Positions 7,876 through 16,320 of a stretch of 64,000 nucleotides of DNA are shown here, in pieces. The position numbers and the translations under genes were made by a program. The notes beneath the pieces are model-generated. The model searched no databases and was not told the origin of the DNA. It was given only the letters and a program-made list of their open reading frames with translations. Source of the stretch: Paenibacillus artemisiicola (GTDB lineage: Bacteria; Bacillota; Bacilli; Paenibacillales; Paenibacillaceae); the NCBI RefSeq assembly GCF_017652985.1, contig NZ_JAGGDJ010000028.1, positions 1-64,000 of the forward strand. Reading direction: 5' to 3'. Position 1 is the stretch's first letter. Every line of letters starts with the position of its first letter.

Positions 7876-8625
7876 ATGGTATTCAACGGTAAAGTCGCGA
7901 TCATTACGGGCGGAGGGGCAGGCATCGGCTTGGCCGCTGCCCGATTATTGGCGGAGCAAGGCGCGAAGGTGCTCGTCACCGGCCGCCGGGAAAGCCGTCT
8001 GAAGGAAGTCGAAGCCCTCCATCCGAATCTCAAGGGCTTCCCGGCGGACGCCGGCGACGCGGATTCGGCCTCCCGTACGGTCGCGGCGGCGATCGGCCTC
8101 TGGGGACGGCTCGATCTCGTCGTCAACAACGCGGGAGCCGGCGCGATTCAGCCGCTCGTCGACGTGGACGCCCAGTCGGCGCAGGACATGCTCGCGATCA
8201 ACGTCATCGGCCCGACGCTGCTCGCGGCCGCCGCGGTTCCGCATCTGGCGAAGACGAACGGCACGATCATCAACCTGTCCAGCACGTACGGCAGCAAGGC
8301 GGGAAGCGGTCTGTCGCTCTACGCCGCGAGCAAGGCGGCGCTGGAGCATCTGACCCGCTGCTGGGCGCTCGAGCTCGCGCCGCAGGGCATCCGCGTGAAC
8401 GCGATCGCGTCCGGACCGGTGGAGTCGGACTTCCTCCGCGAGCGCATGGGGCTCTCCGACGAGCAAATCGCCGCCGTCAAGGAGCAGGAGCGGCAGGCGA
8501 TTCCGCTCGGCCGCCGCGGCGAGCCGGCCGACGTCGCGCGGTGGATCGCGAAGCTGGCCGATCCCGAAGCGGACTGGATCACGGGCCAAGTCATCGCGGT
8601 CGACGGCGGCCTGACGATCGCCTGA
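7876..8625 (+). CDS. Short-chain dehydrogenase/reductase (classical SDR)
   Basis: A 249-residue classical SDR. The cofactor motif GGGAGIG follows the first strand, NNAG is present at about residue 82, and the catalytic Ser and Y-AAS-K pair lies at about 134-158. The C-terminal GQVIAVDGG is typical of FabG-like enzymes. It reduces or oxidises a carbonyl/alcohol with NAD(P); the substrate is not evident. AAAGGAGAGG precedes the ATG. It is 100 bp downstream of the marR gene and shares its operator, so the MarR ligand may be its substrate or a related toxic compound (inference). Confidence 0.92.
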   Translation: MVFNGKVAIITGGGAGIGLAAARLLAEQGAKVLVTGRRESRLKEVEALHPNLKGFPADAGDADSASRTVAAAIGLWGRLDLVVNNAGAGAIQPLVDVDAQSAQDMLAINVIGPTLLAAAAVPHLAKTNGTIINLSSTYGSKAGSGLSLYAASKAALEHLTRCWALELAPQGIRVNAIASGPVESDFLRERMGLSDEQIAAVKEQERQAIPLGRRGEPADVARWIAKLADPEADWITGQVIAVDGGLTIA

Positions 8626-8729
8626 GGCTCGGTTCGCGGACGGCTTGTCCTGGGCCGGGACAGGCAATCCTGTCGCCTCCCGGCCAGCCGGCAGAACGAC
8701 TCGACCCGCGCAATCGGCAATACAAAGCG

Positions 8730-8763
8730 GAAGACCGGGCCACGTTCGCCCGGTCTTCTTTTT
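8730..8763 (+). terminator. Rho-independent terminator
   Basis: GAAGACCGGGC (8730-8740), 7-nt loop, GCCCGGTCTTC (8748-8758) and a T-run. It ends the marR-SDR unit. Confidence 0.85.
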
Positions 8764-8798
8764 GTCCGCTATCTTGCTGCGTTGCAGTCTTACGACCT

Positions 8799-9509
8799 TT
8801 ACGGAGCTGCGCCCGGCTCCGCGCAGATGGCCAACAGCTCCGTTAAGCTCGAGATCGCGTACGTGCTCGGTATCGCCTGCGGGCCGGATTGCGCCGCCCG
8901 GTTTCGGTTGATCCAGCAGGTATCGATGCCCGCCTGTTGACCGCCTTTAATATCCGTATTTAACGAGTCCCCGATGATCAGCGCTTCATGCCGGTTAAAA
9001 TCCGGAATATGCCGCATCACGTGATCGAAAAAAGCAGGGGAAGGCTTCTGGGCGCCGATGCTCTGCGAATCGAAGATGTCTTCGAAGAATTCGTCAAGCC
9101 CCGACTGCTTGAGCCGCTTGATCTGCGTGCGCGTAATCCCGTTCGTGACGACGAACAAGCGATGGGTCGCGGACAACCGCCGGCAGACGTCCAGCGCGTC
9201 GTCCATCACGACCTGGTCTCCTTCGCCCAAGAGTTCGCGATACAAGGCTTCCCATTCCGGGCCGTTCACGACCTTGCCGAGCTTCAGCATCGTCTCCGAA
9301 AACCTGGAGTTCAGTACGACGTCCAGCGTTATGGCTCCGCTCTCGTACTCGGCCCATAATTGCTTGTTGACGGTATGATAATGCCGGAACAGCTCGTCCG
9401 GGTACGCATACCCGAACTGCCGAAACAATCGGGTTAACGAGTCCGTCTCGTTCGCGCCGAAATCCAGCAGCGTATCGTCGAGATCGAACAGCAGGATTTT
9501 GTAGCGCAT
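8799..9509 (-). CDS. HAD-family noncanonical pyrimidine nucleotidase (YjjG-like)
   Basis: A 236-residue HAD hydrolase. Motif I is LFDLDDTLLDF near the N-terminus, motif II is VVTNG at about 110, and motif IV is IIGDSLNTDI at about 180. The F-DLDDTLLDFGANE start and G-DSLNTDIKGG motif resemble YjjG-like 5'-nucleotidases, which dephosphorylate noncanonical pyrimidine nucleotides. I chose the ATG at 9509 with a GGGGGACC site rather than the upstream start at 9575. It is monocistronic and convergent with the SDR gene. Confidence 0.85.
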   Translation of the reverse strand: MRYKILLFDLDDTLLDFGANETDSLTRLFRQFGYAYPDELFRHYHTVNKQLWAEYESGAITLDVVLNSRFSETMLKLGKVVNGPEWEALYRELLGEGDQVVMDDALDVCRRLSATHRLFVVTNGITRTQIKRLKQSGLDEFFEDIFDSQSIGAQKPSPAFFDHVMRHIPDFNRHEALIIGDSLNTDIKGGQQAGIDTCWINRNRAAQSGPQAIPSTYAISSLTELLAICAEPGAAP

Positions 9510-9677
9510 AAGGTCCCCCGGTCTATGCATAAGCTGGTTTCGTTTAAATCGTTCGACCATCAAGGATACGGCCAAGTTGCCATCCGATCAGAGTATCTCC
9601 CGCCGCACGGGACTTCATTCTGGCGGCGGCGTTTGGCCGAAAGCTAAGCCGTGCAATGATCGGGCTTCGTTCCGGGC

Positions 9678-10121
9678 TCAATCCTCTTCGGGGAACATGC
9701 CGGTCGAGATGGCGAGCCGGTTCCACGCGTTGATCGTGTTGATCGCCATGATGATGGCTACGAATTCCGCTTCGTCGACGTGCGCCCGAACCTTCTCGTA
9801 CACGTCCTGCGGCACGCCATGCTCGGAGATGCGGGTCACCGCTTCCGTCAGCTCGAGCACCGCCCGTTCTTTATCCGTGTAAAACGGCGCTTCGCGCCAA
9901 GCGTTCAACAAGTACAGCCGCTGCTCCGTCTCCCCCAGCTTGCGCGCGTCCTTCGTGTGCATGTTGATGCAGAACGCGCAGCCGTTGATTTGCGAGGCTC
10001 TGATTTTGATGAGCTCGTACAGCTTCGCGTCCAGCCCGCTCGTTTTATTGAATCCTTCCAGCTTCAGCATCGTTTGGAACGCGCCCGGATTGGCTTCGGT
10101 ATAGTTGAATCGGACTTTCAT
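9678..10121 (-). CDS. Carboxymuconolactone decarboxylase family (AhpD-like) protein, second copy
   Basis: A 147-residue AhpD-like protein with Cys48-Ala-Phe-Cys51 and His55 after RASQING. It is clearly related to the 1654-2133 protein but divergent. The ATG at 10121 follows CGGAGGAGATACG. It is divergent from an Rrf2-family gene; the 222-bp gap holds a 10-bp perfect palindrome. Unlike the first copy it has no TGTCACA-type promoter, so it is probably controlled by the Rrf2 protein rather than by the ECF41 factor (inference). Confidence 0.87.
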   Translation of the reverse strand: MKVRFNYTEANPGAFQTMLKLEGFNKTSGLDAKLYELIKIRASQINGCAFCINMHTKDARKLGETEQRLYLLNAWREAPFYTDKERAVLELTEAVTRISEHGVPQDVYEKVRAHVDEAEFVAIIMAINTINAWNRLAISTGMFPEED

Positions 10122-10161
10122 CGTATCTCCTCCGTTATTCGTATTTGGCCTCGCGGCCACA

Positions 10162-10171
10162 TTGTCGACAA
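10162..10171. promoter_or_regulatory. Palindrome in the AhpD-like/Rrf2 gap
   Basis: TTGTCGACAA is a perfect 10-bp palindrome about 40 bp upstream of the AhpD-like ATG; a further TTGTCAATT lies nearby. It is a candidate Rrf2 operator, with no direct proof. Confidence 0.35.
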
Positions 10172-10275
10172 CATCTATCGTTGATCGATTGCACCTACAA
10201 TATAACGCTTGGGTTTGCGGTTGTCAATTCGCCATCTTCCGGAATTTCGGCGCACGGCTGCCGTCCGGCCCCTAT

Positions 10276-10304
10276 TTGACAAGGGGGCTAAATCTACCTA
10301 AGAT
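10276..10304 (+). promoter_or_regulatory. Sigma-A promoter of the rrf2 gene
   Basis: TTGACA (10276-10281), 17 nt, TAAGAT (10299-10304). The predicted transcript start leaves about 30 nt before the ATG at 10344. Confidence 0.65.
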
Positions 10305-10343
10305 GTTTACTATCAACCGTGCGTCATGAAAGCAGGTGTCCGC

Positions 10344-10850
10344 ATGCAGTATAGTATCGGCGTTGAATATGCCCTGCACTGCTTGGTTTATTTGATCGAT
10401 ATTCCGCCTGATGCGACCGTCGGCATTAAAGAGCTCTCCGCGTTCCAAGGGATCTCGGAAACCTATCTGTCGAAGATCTTCGGCAAGCTGGCGAAAGCCG
10501 GCATCGTCGGCTCCGTTCCCGGCGTCAAGGGCGGGTATAAACTAGCCAAGCCTCCGGCGGAGATCTCGTTTTGGGACGTCGTGGAAGCCGTCGAAGGCGT
10601 CACGCCCATTTTTCAGTGCAAAAACATCAAAGACAACAGCTATCTGTGCCGCAGCGACGACGAATACGCCGCCTGCGCCCGCGCCATGCCTTGCACGATC
10701 AATCTCACGATGCTCGAAGCCGAAGAGAGCATGCGCAATTCGCTGCGCGGGAAGTCCCTGCTGTGGCTGAACGAGGAGCTCGACCGCGTATTGACGCCCA
10801 AGGCGCGCCAAGACACGCGCGATTATTTCGCCGGCGTCGGCGGCGTTTGA
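10344..10850 (+). CDS. Rrf2-family transcriptional regulator
   Basis: A 168-residue Rrf2 protein with N-terminal winged helix (MQYSIGVEYALHCLVYL) and wing GVKGGYKLAKPP at about 60-75. Three to four cysteines in the C-terminal half (QCKN, LCRS, AACARAMPC) resemble the cysteine set that binds iron-sulfur clusters or senses redox in IscR/NsrR-type members. I chose the ATG at 10344 because it has an AGGTG site and fits the family start; an ATG at 10326 lies only about 15 nt past the predicted transcript start. It probably controls the divergent AhpD-like gene. Confidence 0.88.
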   Translation: MQYSIGVEYALHCLVYLIDIPPDATVGIKELSAFQGISETYLSKIFGKLAKAGIVGSVPGVKGGYKLAKPPAEISFWDVVEAVEGVTPIFQCKNIKDNSYLCRSDDEYAACARAMPCTINLTMLEAEESMRNSLRGKSLLWLNEELDRVLTPKARQDTRDYFAGVGGV

Positions 10851-10943
10851 CGGGGCGGCGCCGCGGCTATTCGCAGGCAAGGCGGCAGTCACCGCCGCGG
10901 CCCCGGAACGGCGCGATGAAGAGCGCCGCGCAAGAATCATAAG

Positions 10944-10996
10944 CAGCCCAAAGAGCCTTCGCGAGGCAACATGCCGCACGAAGGCTCTTTGGGCTG
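10944..10996. terminator. Long perfect stem-loop between convergent units
   Basis: CAGCCCAAAGAGCCTTCG (10944-10961) pairs over 18 bp with 10979-10996; the loop is 17 nt. It lies between the rrf2 gene and the leftward small gene. No T-run is obvious, so it may act as a bidirectional transcription barrier. Confidence 0.6.
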
Positions 10997-11110
10997 TATC
11001 GCATTCGTTTCGGGTCGCGGGATCGGCAAGGTCCGCCCGCCGGCCGCAGGACGAAGAACGGCATCGCCGGCCTGCCGGCCGCTTCCGCCGCGGCCGCTCC
11101 GAAACGCCCC

Positions 11111-11206
11111 TTATATCCGCTGCAAGGCCCACACCAACCAGACGAGCGCCCCCACCATGAGACCGCAGCTGCCGAATAACGCAAGAAGCACGAGTTTGTT
11201 TTTCAT
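11111..11206 (-). CDS. Small single-span membrane peptide (31 residues)
   Basis: ATG at 11206 follows a strong AAGGAGG site at about 10 nt. The 31-residue product begins MKNKLVLLALF, is almost entirely one hydrophobic helix with Trp residues near the end, and finishes LQRI before TAA. Function unknown. It lies just downstream (minus strand) of the AraC-type regulator gene with a 48-bp gap, so it may be co-transcribed. The good ribosome binding site and the clean lysine-flanked helix are the reasons for calling it. Confidence 0.5.
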   Translation of the reverse strand: MKNKLVLLALFGSCGLMVGALVWLVWALQRI

Positions 11207-11254
11207 CGTTGTCAGCCTCCTTATCGAATGCCCGAATCGGATCACGCGTAGGGT

Positions 11255-12082
11255 TCAACCGTCGTCCCTGTATTGGCGCGGCGTCGTGCCGGTCGTCTTC
11301 ATGAACGCGTTATAGAACGAGGGTTCGCTCTGGTAGCCGACGATTTCGGCGATTTGCTTCACCTGCAGACCGGTCGTGCGCAAATACCGCTTCGCCGCTT
11401 CCATTCGGCAATAGATCAAAAACTGAATCGGGCTGACGCCTACGATTTCTTTAAACAAATGCGCCAGATGATATTTGTTCAAATACGTGTCCGCGGCGAG
11501 CGAGGCCAGCGTATGGGCGGCGCCGTAATTCTCCTCCAGCAACCGCTTCGCCTTCCACACCGCTTCCTTGGCCGTCGAGCGGCCGCGTTCCGCCGCGTCC
11601 CCGTAGTGCGCGAGCCGCGCCAGCTTCACGAACAGCAGCCCCAGGTAGTGGCTGGCCGCAAGCTGCGATTCCGGCTCCATCCGGCGGTGCTCCGCGATGC
11701 AATCCTTCATCAGCTTGGAGACCGCGGGCAGATGCTCGCGCAGCTCGAGGACCGGCGCCTCGGCCGGATCGAAAAAATAATCCGGCGGCAGCGCGCCGAT
11801 CTGCATGTCCGTAAACCCGATATACGTGGCGCGAAACGGATGCTTCGTCGACAGCTCCTTATGCCACAGGCCGCGCTGGTAGAACAGCAGCGTCCCCGGT
11901 CCCGCGGCGTAACGGCGCCCGTCGATCTCGAACTCCCCTTCTCCCTCCTCGATCAGCAAGATCTCGCTGTTGGCGTCGTGCTTATGAAGCTCCAGCAAGA
12001 ACCGCCCCTCGTGGCCGTCGAACGCGAAGGTCGCGCCGGAGAGGAAGACCGGCTGGCTGCGAAACAGCGATGCCTCGCTCAT
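11255..12082 (-). CDS. AraC-family transcriptional regulator
   Basis: A 275-residue AraC/XylS regulator. The N-terminal cupin sensor (about 10-110, with HKHDANSEILLIEEGEG) is followed by two helix-turn-helix motifs at the C-terminus (about 180-270; LASLAADTYLNKYHLAHLFK and IAEIVGYQSEPSFYNAFMK). The ATG at 12082 has GGAGGTGATTCG before it. It is divergent from the propeller-oxidoreductase-glycosidase cluster starting at 12260, which it likely activates in response to a sugar. The gap contains the palindrome at 12187-12200. Confidence 0.9.
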   Translation of the reverse strand: MSEASLFRSQPVFLSGATFAFDGHEGRFLLELHKHDANSEILLIEEGEGEFEIDGRRYAAGPGTLLFYQRGLWHKELSTKHPFRATYIGFTDMQIGALPPDYFFDPAEAPVLELREHLPAVSKLMKDCIAEHRRMEPESQLAASHYLGLLFVKLARLAHYGDAAERGRSTAKEAVWKAKRLLEENYGAAHTLASLAADTYLNKYHLAHLFKEIVGVSPIQFLIYCRMEAAKRYLRTTGLQVKQIAEIVGYQSEPSFYNAFMKTTGTTPRQYRDDG

Positions 12083-12186
12083 CGAATCACCTCCGCAATC
12101 GCAAGAATCGATAGGTTTATTCACAAGCTTTCTTATTGAAACGCTCCCGGCGATGGCATAACCTTATATAGAAGATAGCGCTTGCA

Positions 12187-12200
12187 TGGGATACATCCCA
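12187..12200. promoter_or_regulatory. Palindromic operator candidate in divergent promoter region
   Basis: TGGGAT-AC-ATCCCA is a perfect 14-bp palindrome, with a longer imperfect symmetry reaching GCGC on both sides. It sits between the AraC gene and the cluster at 12260. Confidence 0.4.
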
Positions 12201-12259
12201 AGCATAGCGCATAACCGCAAGACGTACAACAATATTTAGTTGGAGGAGCGTGCGCAATC

Positions 12260-13357
12260 GTGCTGCAATTCAGGAAGCGCCACCTGTCCGAGGAGAAATA
12301 CGAAGCCTGCGCCGTGTTCGACGTGAACGGCGACGTCGTGCCGGACATCGTCAGCGGCGCGTACTGGTACGAAGGGCCGGACTTCGCGAAGAAGCATTTT
12401 ATCTGCGACGTCCTCGCGATCTCGGACTACCATGACGATTTCTCCGATTACCCGATGGACGTCGACGGCGACGGCCGGCTCGACATCGTGACCGGCGCCT
12501 GGTGGGGCGAGACGCTGCGCTGGCGCCGCAACCCCGGCGAGACCGGCGCGGCATGGGAGACGTTCGACATCGACCGCTGCGGCAGCATCGAGACGATCCG
12601 CTATCTCGATATCGACGGCTGCGGCGTGCCGGAGATTTTCCCGAACACGCCGGGCGCGCCTCAGGCGTTCTACAAGCTCGTTCGCGACGAAGCCGGACGC
12701 GGCACCGGCTCGTTCGAGAAATACGTCATCGGCGAAGGTCCGAGCGGCCACGGCCTGGGCTTCGTCGACGTGAACGGCGACGGCCGCATGGACGTGGTGC
12801 TGTCCGGCGGATGGCTGGAGCAGCCGGCGGATCCGTTCGCCGGGCCGTGGACGTTTCATCCCGAGTTCGACCTCGGCAGCGCCAGCGTGCCGGTGCTGGG
12901 CCACGACGTGAACGGCGACGGGCTCGTCGACCTGATCGTCGGGCAGGCGCACGATTACGGGCTGCATTGGTACGAGCAAGGCCGCTCGGCGGACGGCTCG
13001 CGCACGTGGACGAAGCACGAGATCGACATGTCGGGCTCCCAGTTCCACGACCTTCGGTTGGTCGATCTCGACCTGGACGGCGAGCTCGAGCTGGTCACCG
13101 GCAAGCGGTATCGGGCGCACAACGACGGCGACCCCGGCGCGTTCGACGACATCGGCCTCTACTACTACAAGCTCGGCGGCGGCCGCTTCGAGAAGCGCGT
13201 CATCGACTACGGCCCGGCGGGCGAGGCTTCCGGGGCCGGCATTTATTTCTGGGTGCAGGACCTGAGCGGCAACGGGTATCCCGACATCGTCGCGCCGGGC
13301 AAGGACGGCCTGTACCTGTTCGAAAACTTGGGACCAAGCGAGGGGGAACGGTCATGA
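12260..13357 (+). CDS. FG-GAP/VCBS repeat beta-propeller protein
   Basis: A 365-residue protein of about seven FG-GAP-like repeats; each carries a calcium-loop pattern such as DVNGDVVPDI, DVDGDGRLDI, DIDGCGVPEI, DVNGDGRMDV, DVNGDGLVDL and DLSGNGYPDI. Such repeats fold as a beta-propeller and usually bind carbohydrate or protein ligands outside the cell, yet no signal peptide is visible (it starts MLQFRKRHLSEEKYE). The GTG start follows GGAGGAG. It overlaps the next gene by 4 bp (ATGA), so its product is made in step with a sugar oxidoreductase. Exact role unknown. Confidence 0.85.
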   Translation: MLQFRKRHLSEEKYEACAVFDVNGDVVPDIVSGAYWYEGPDFAKKHFICDVLAISDYHDDFSDYPMDVDGDGRLDIVTGAWWGETLRWRRNPGETGAAWETFDIDRCGSIETIRYLDIDGCGVPEIFPNTPGAPQAFYKLVRDEAGRGTGSFEKYVIGEGPSGHGLGFVDVNGDGRMDVVLSGGWLEQPADPFAGPWTFHPEFDLGSASVPVLGHDVNGDGLVDLIVGQAHDYGLHWYEQGRSADGSRTWTKHEIDMSGSQFHDLRLVDLDLDGELELVTGKRYRAHNDGDPGAFDDIGLYYYKLGGGRFEKRVIDYGPAGEASGAGIYFWVQDLSGNGYPDIVAPGKDGLYLFENLGPSEGERS

Positions 13358-14433
13358 GCAAGGTGAGAATCGGTTTCGTCGGCGGCGGCGGGATGGGTCA
13401 GATGGCGCATCTCAGCAATTACGCGGTGCTGACCGACGAATGCGAGGTCGTGGCGCTGGCGGAGATCCGGCCGCAATCCGCGGCGCTCGTCGCCGGACGC
13501 TACGGCATTCCGGAGGTGTATGCCGACCATCGCGAGCTGCTCGCGAACGCCAAGGTCGACGCCATCGTCGCCCCGCAGCAGTACCGCCACCACGCGGCGC
13601 TGATCCCGGATATCCTCCGGGCGGGCGTGCCCGTGTTCACGGAGAAGCCGCTCAGCCTGACCGTGGAAGCCGGCCGCGAGCTGGTACGCGTCGGCGAGGA
13701 GACCGGCACCTTGCATATGGTCGGCTACCACAAGCGCTCCGACCCGGCGATGGAACGCGCCAAGCGGGAAGTCGACGCCTGGCGGGCGAGCGGCGGCTTC
13801 GGCAAGCTGCGGAGCATCCGCGTCACCATGCCGCCGGGCGACTGGACGGCCGCGGCCGACAAGCCGCTGAACGCGGGCGACCCGTACCCGGCGCTGCAGC
13901 AGGAGCCGGGGCCGGCGGATTACACCGACGAGCAGACGCGCGAGCTGGATATCTTCGTCAACTATTACATCCATCAGGTGAACGCGATCCGCTTCTTCCT
14001 CGGCGGCGAGAACTACAAGCTGACGTTCGGCGACCGCGCCGGCGTGCTGCTCGCCGGCGAAAGCGACGGCGGCGTCACGGTCAGCCTGGAGATGGCGCCG
14101 TACCACACGTCGACCGAATGGCACGAGCACGTTATCGTCGCCTTCGAGCACGGCTTCGTCCGGGTCGACCTCCCCGCCCCGCTCGTCCGCCAGCAGGCGG
14201 GCAAGGTGACCATCTACAAGGACGGCCCCGGCGCCGGCGCGCCGGAGATCGTCCAGCCGATCATGCCGAACGTCTCGGCCATGCGCAACCAGGCCCGCAA
14301 CTTCCTGGCGGCCGTCCGCGGCGAACGCCCGGCGCCCTGCACGTCCAAGGAAGCGCTCGTGGACCTGATCTTCGCCCGCTCGTACATCGACTACATGTCC
14401 CGCACCTACGGCGTGGGGCTGGCCAAGGTTTAG
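13354..14433 (+). CDS. Gfo/Idh/MocA-family oxidoreductase
   Basis: A 359-residue NAD(P)-dependent sugar or inositol dehydrogenase. It has the N-terminal Rossmann motif GFVGGGGMGQ (about 7-16), the conserved EKPLS (about 95-99) that contains the catalytic-site lysine, and a C-terminal alpha/beta domain with NYYIHQVNAIRFF. Members oxidise or reduce a hydroxyl of a sugar or cyclitol. It is coupled to the propeller gene and lies upstream of a GH4 glycosidase, which also uses NAD in catalysis, so the cluster probably processes an imported glycoside. Confidence 0.9.
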   Translation: MSKVRIGFVGGGGMGQMAHLSNYAVLTDECEVVALAEIRPQSAALVAGRYGIPEVYADHRELLANAKVDAIVAPQQYRHHAALIPDILRAGVPVFTEKPLSLTVEAGRELVRVGEETGTLHMVGYHKRSDPAMERAKREVDAWRASGGFGKLRSIRVTMPPGDWTAAADKPLNAGDPYPALQQEPGPADYTDEQTRELDIFVNYYIHQVNAIRFFLGGENYKLTFGDRAGVLLAGESDGGVTVSLEMAPYHTSTEWHEHVIVAFEHGFVRVDLPAPLVRQQAGKVTIYKDGPGAGAPEIVQPIMPNVSAMRNQARNFLAAVRGERPAPCTSKEALVDLIFARSYIDYMSRTYGVGLAKV

Positions 14434-14439
14434 AGCCGT

Positions 14440-14465
14440 AAGGAGCAGGCGGAGGCCTGCTCCTT
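14440..14465. terminator. Stem-loop after the oxidoreductase gene
   Basis: AAGGAGCAGGC (14440-14450), GGAG loop, GCCTGCTCCTT (14455-14465). There is no T-run, so it may be a weak terminator or an mRNA 3'-end protector. Confidence 0.5.
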
Positions 14466-14471
14466 GGGGGC

Positions 14472-14697
14472 GTTGAGCGCGAGAGCGCGCAGGCGCCGTT
14501 GAGCGCCTCGGCGACGTTGAACGCTCGGCGGCGTTGAGCGTGCAGGCGGCATTGAGCGCGTAGGCGGCATTGAGCGTTCGACGGCATTGAGCGATCGATT
14601 GCATTGAGCGCTCGGCGCATTGAGCATTCGGCGCATTGAGCGCGCAGGCGCCGTTGGGGCCGCTCGGCGGCATTGAGCGTTCGGCTTCGCCGGCGCC
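14472..14697. repeat. Minisatellite of 16-18 bp units
   Basis: About 12 tandem degenerate copies of a unit like ATTGAGCGTTCGGCGGC. The first eight bases (RTTGAGCG) are well kept; the second half varies. It occupies most of the 449-bp gap before the GH4 gene. I see no open frame with a ribosome binding site in it. Confidence 0.75.
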
Positions 14698-14882
14698 TTG
14701 GCGGCTTTGGCGCCTAGGTACTTTGGCGCCCGGCGCTCGCTGGGCCTGCCGCCCGCCCGCGGCAGCGAAGCACCGTATCGTGTTAACGAGTAATCCGATG
14801 ACAACAGCGAGCGGGGACCCGTATCGCCCGCAAGTTCATGCTTTCTCCTTTCTTTACCCATTCCAAAGAACGGGGTGTTCTT

Positions 14883-16295
14883 ATGAGAAGAGTCGCCATC
14901 ATCGGCGCCGGCAGCGTCGTCTTCTGCAAAACGCTGATCCTGGACATAATGGCCACCGAGGCGCTGGAAGAAACCGAGTTCGTGCTCATGGCGCCGTCCG
15001 CGAACAAGACGACCCACGTGAAAGCCTACATCGACCGCGTCATCGCGCATAACAACCTGAAGGCCACGGTCTCGATCACGACCGACCGCCGCGAAGCGCT
15101 CGCCGGCGCGAACTACGTCATCTGCTCTTTCCAGATCGGGGGCTTGGCCGCGTTCGAGCTCGACTACAAGATTCCGCTCAAATACGGCGTCGACCAATGC
15201 ATCGGCGATACGCTGGGTCCGGGCGGCGTTTTCCGCGCCTTGCGCAGCATTCCCGTCATCCTCGATGTCGCGCGGGACATGGAAGAACTGTGCCCGAACG
15301 CGATTTTGCTCAATTACGTCAACCCGATGGCCATGATTTGCTGGGCGCTCGGCGAAACGAACATTCAATACGTCGGCCTGTGCCACGGCGTGCAGACGAC
15401 GCTCGATCTCATCTCCGGCTACACCGGCGTGCCGAAGCAGGAGATTGATTTCGTGACCGGCGGCATCAACCACATGGGCTGGTTTCTCCGAATCGAGCAC
15501 GAGGGCCGGGACCTCTACCCGCTCCTGCGCGAAAAGTTCGAGCAGCCGGAGTTTTACGTCAACGAGAAGGTGCGTGGGGAAGTGTTCCGGCATTTCGGCT
15601 ACTTCATGACGGAGTCGACGGGCCACCTGTCCGAATACGTGCCGTGGTTCCGCCACAGCCGCAAGGCGCTGGACCTGTACTGCGACGAGCCCGCGTTCGG
15701 CGGCGAATCGGGCGCGTACTACAATTGGTGCATCTACGTGGCGGGCAAATACAAGGAGTCAGACCTTCTGACGGACGAATCGTCCGAGCTGCCGCCGCGG
15801 AGCATCGAATATTGCGCGTACATCATCGAGGCGCTCGAGACGGGCAAGCCGTTCAAATTCAGCGGCAACCTGCGCAACAACGGCATGATCAAGAATCTGC
15901 CGGACGACTGCTGCGCGGAAGGGCTCGTGTACGCCGACCGGACCGGCATCCACCGGACGATCGTCGGCGAGCTGCCGCCGCAATGCGCCGCGCTGAACCA
16001 GACGAACATCAACGTCCAGCGGCTCGCCGTCCTGGCCGCCAAGTCCGGCGATCCCGAGACCGTCGTGCAGGCGATCGCCCTCGATCCGCTGACCGCCTCC
16101 GTGCTGACGCTCAAGGAAATCCGCGACATGGTTACGGAGATGCTGGACGCCGAAAGCGAATGGCTGCCGCAGTTCGGCAACCGCCGGCCGCGCCCGACGC
16201 CGACGATTCCGATCCCGGCCGACGTGAAGCGCGCCGACGTGCCGATCGATCCGGCGCTCGCCATCTTCGCGCGCCTCGGGGAGCTGGCGCAGTAG
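14883..16295 (+). CDS. Glycoside hydrolase family 4 (alpha-galactosidase/alpha-glucosidase-like)
   Basis: A 470-residue GH4 enzyme. These NAD- and metal-dependent hydrolases cleave glycosides by a redox-elimination mechanism. Seen here: Rossmann motif IIGAGS (6-11), YVNPMAM (145-151), the metal-binding Cys-His of LCHGVQ (167-168) and GGINHM (193-198). These resemble the alpha-galactosidase (MelA)/alpha-glucosidase branch. Whether the sugar is phosphorylated is not evident. I chose the ATG at 14883 (GGGGTG site); an upstream ATG at 14838 would add 15 unrelated residues. It is likely part of the AraC-controlled cluster although separated by a repeat-filled gap. Confidence 0.9.
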   Translation: MRRVAIIGAGSVVFCKTLILDIMATEALEETEFVLMAPSANKTTHVKAYIDRVIAHNNLKATVSITTDRREALAGANYVICSFQIGGLAAFELDYKIPLKYGVDQCIGDTLGPGGVFRALRSIPVILDVARDMEELCPNAILLNYVNPMAMICWALGETNIQYVGLCHGVQTTLDLISGYTGVPKQEIDFVTGGINHMGWFLRIEHEGRDLYPLLREKFEQPEFYVNEKVRGEVFRHFGYFMTESTGHLSEYVPWFRHSRKALDLYCDEPAFGGESGAYYNWCIYVAGKYKESDLLTDESSELPPRSIEYCAYIIEALETGKPFKFSGNLRNNGMIKNLPDDCCAEGLVYADRTGIHRTIVGELPPQCAALNQTNINVQRLAVLAAKSGDPETVVQAIALDPLTASVLTLKEIRDMVTEMLDAESEWLPQFGNRRPRPTPTIPIPADVKRADVPIDPALAIFARLGELAQ

Positions 16296-16320
16296 CGGAA
16301 TATGCGCCATGCGGAAAGGA

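Noticed and set aside
10122..10343. A third ECF41-type promoter before the second AhpD-like gene
   Set aside because: No TGTCACA on the required strand; only TTGTCGACAA and TTGTCAATT are present, without a CGTC/CGTT at 16 nt.
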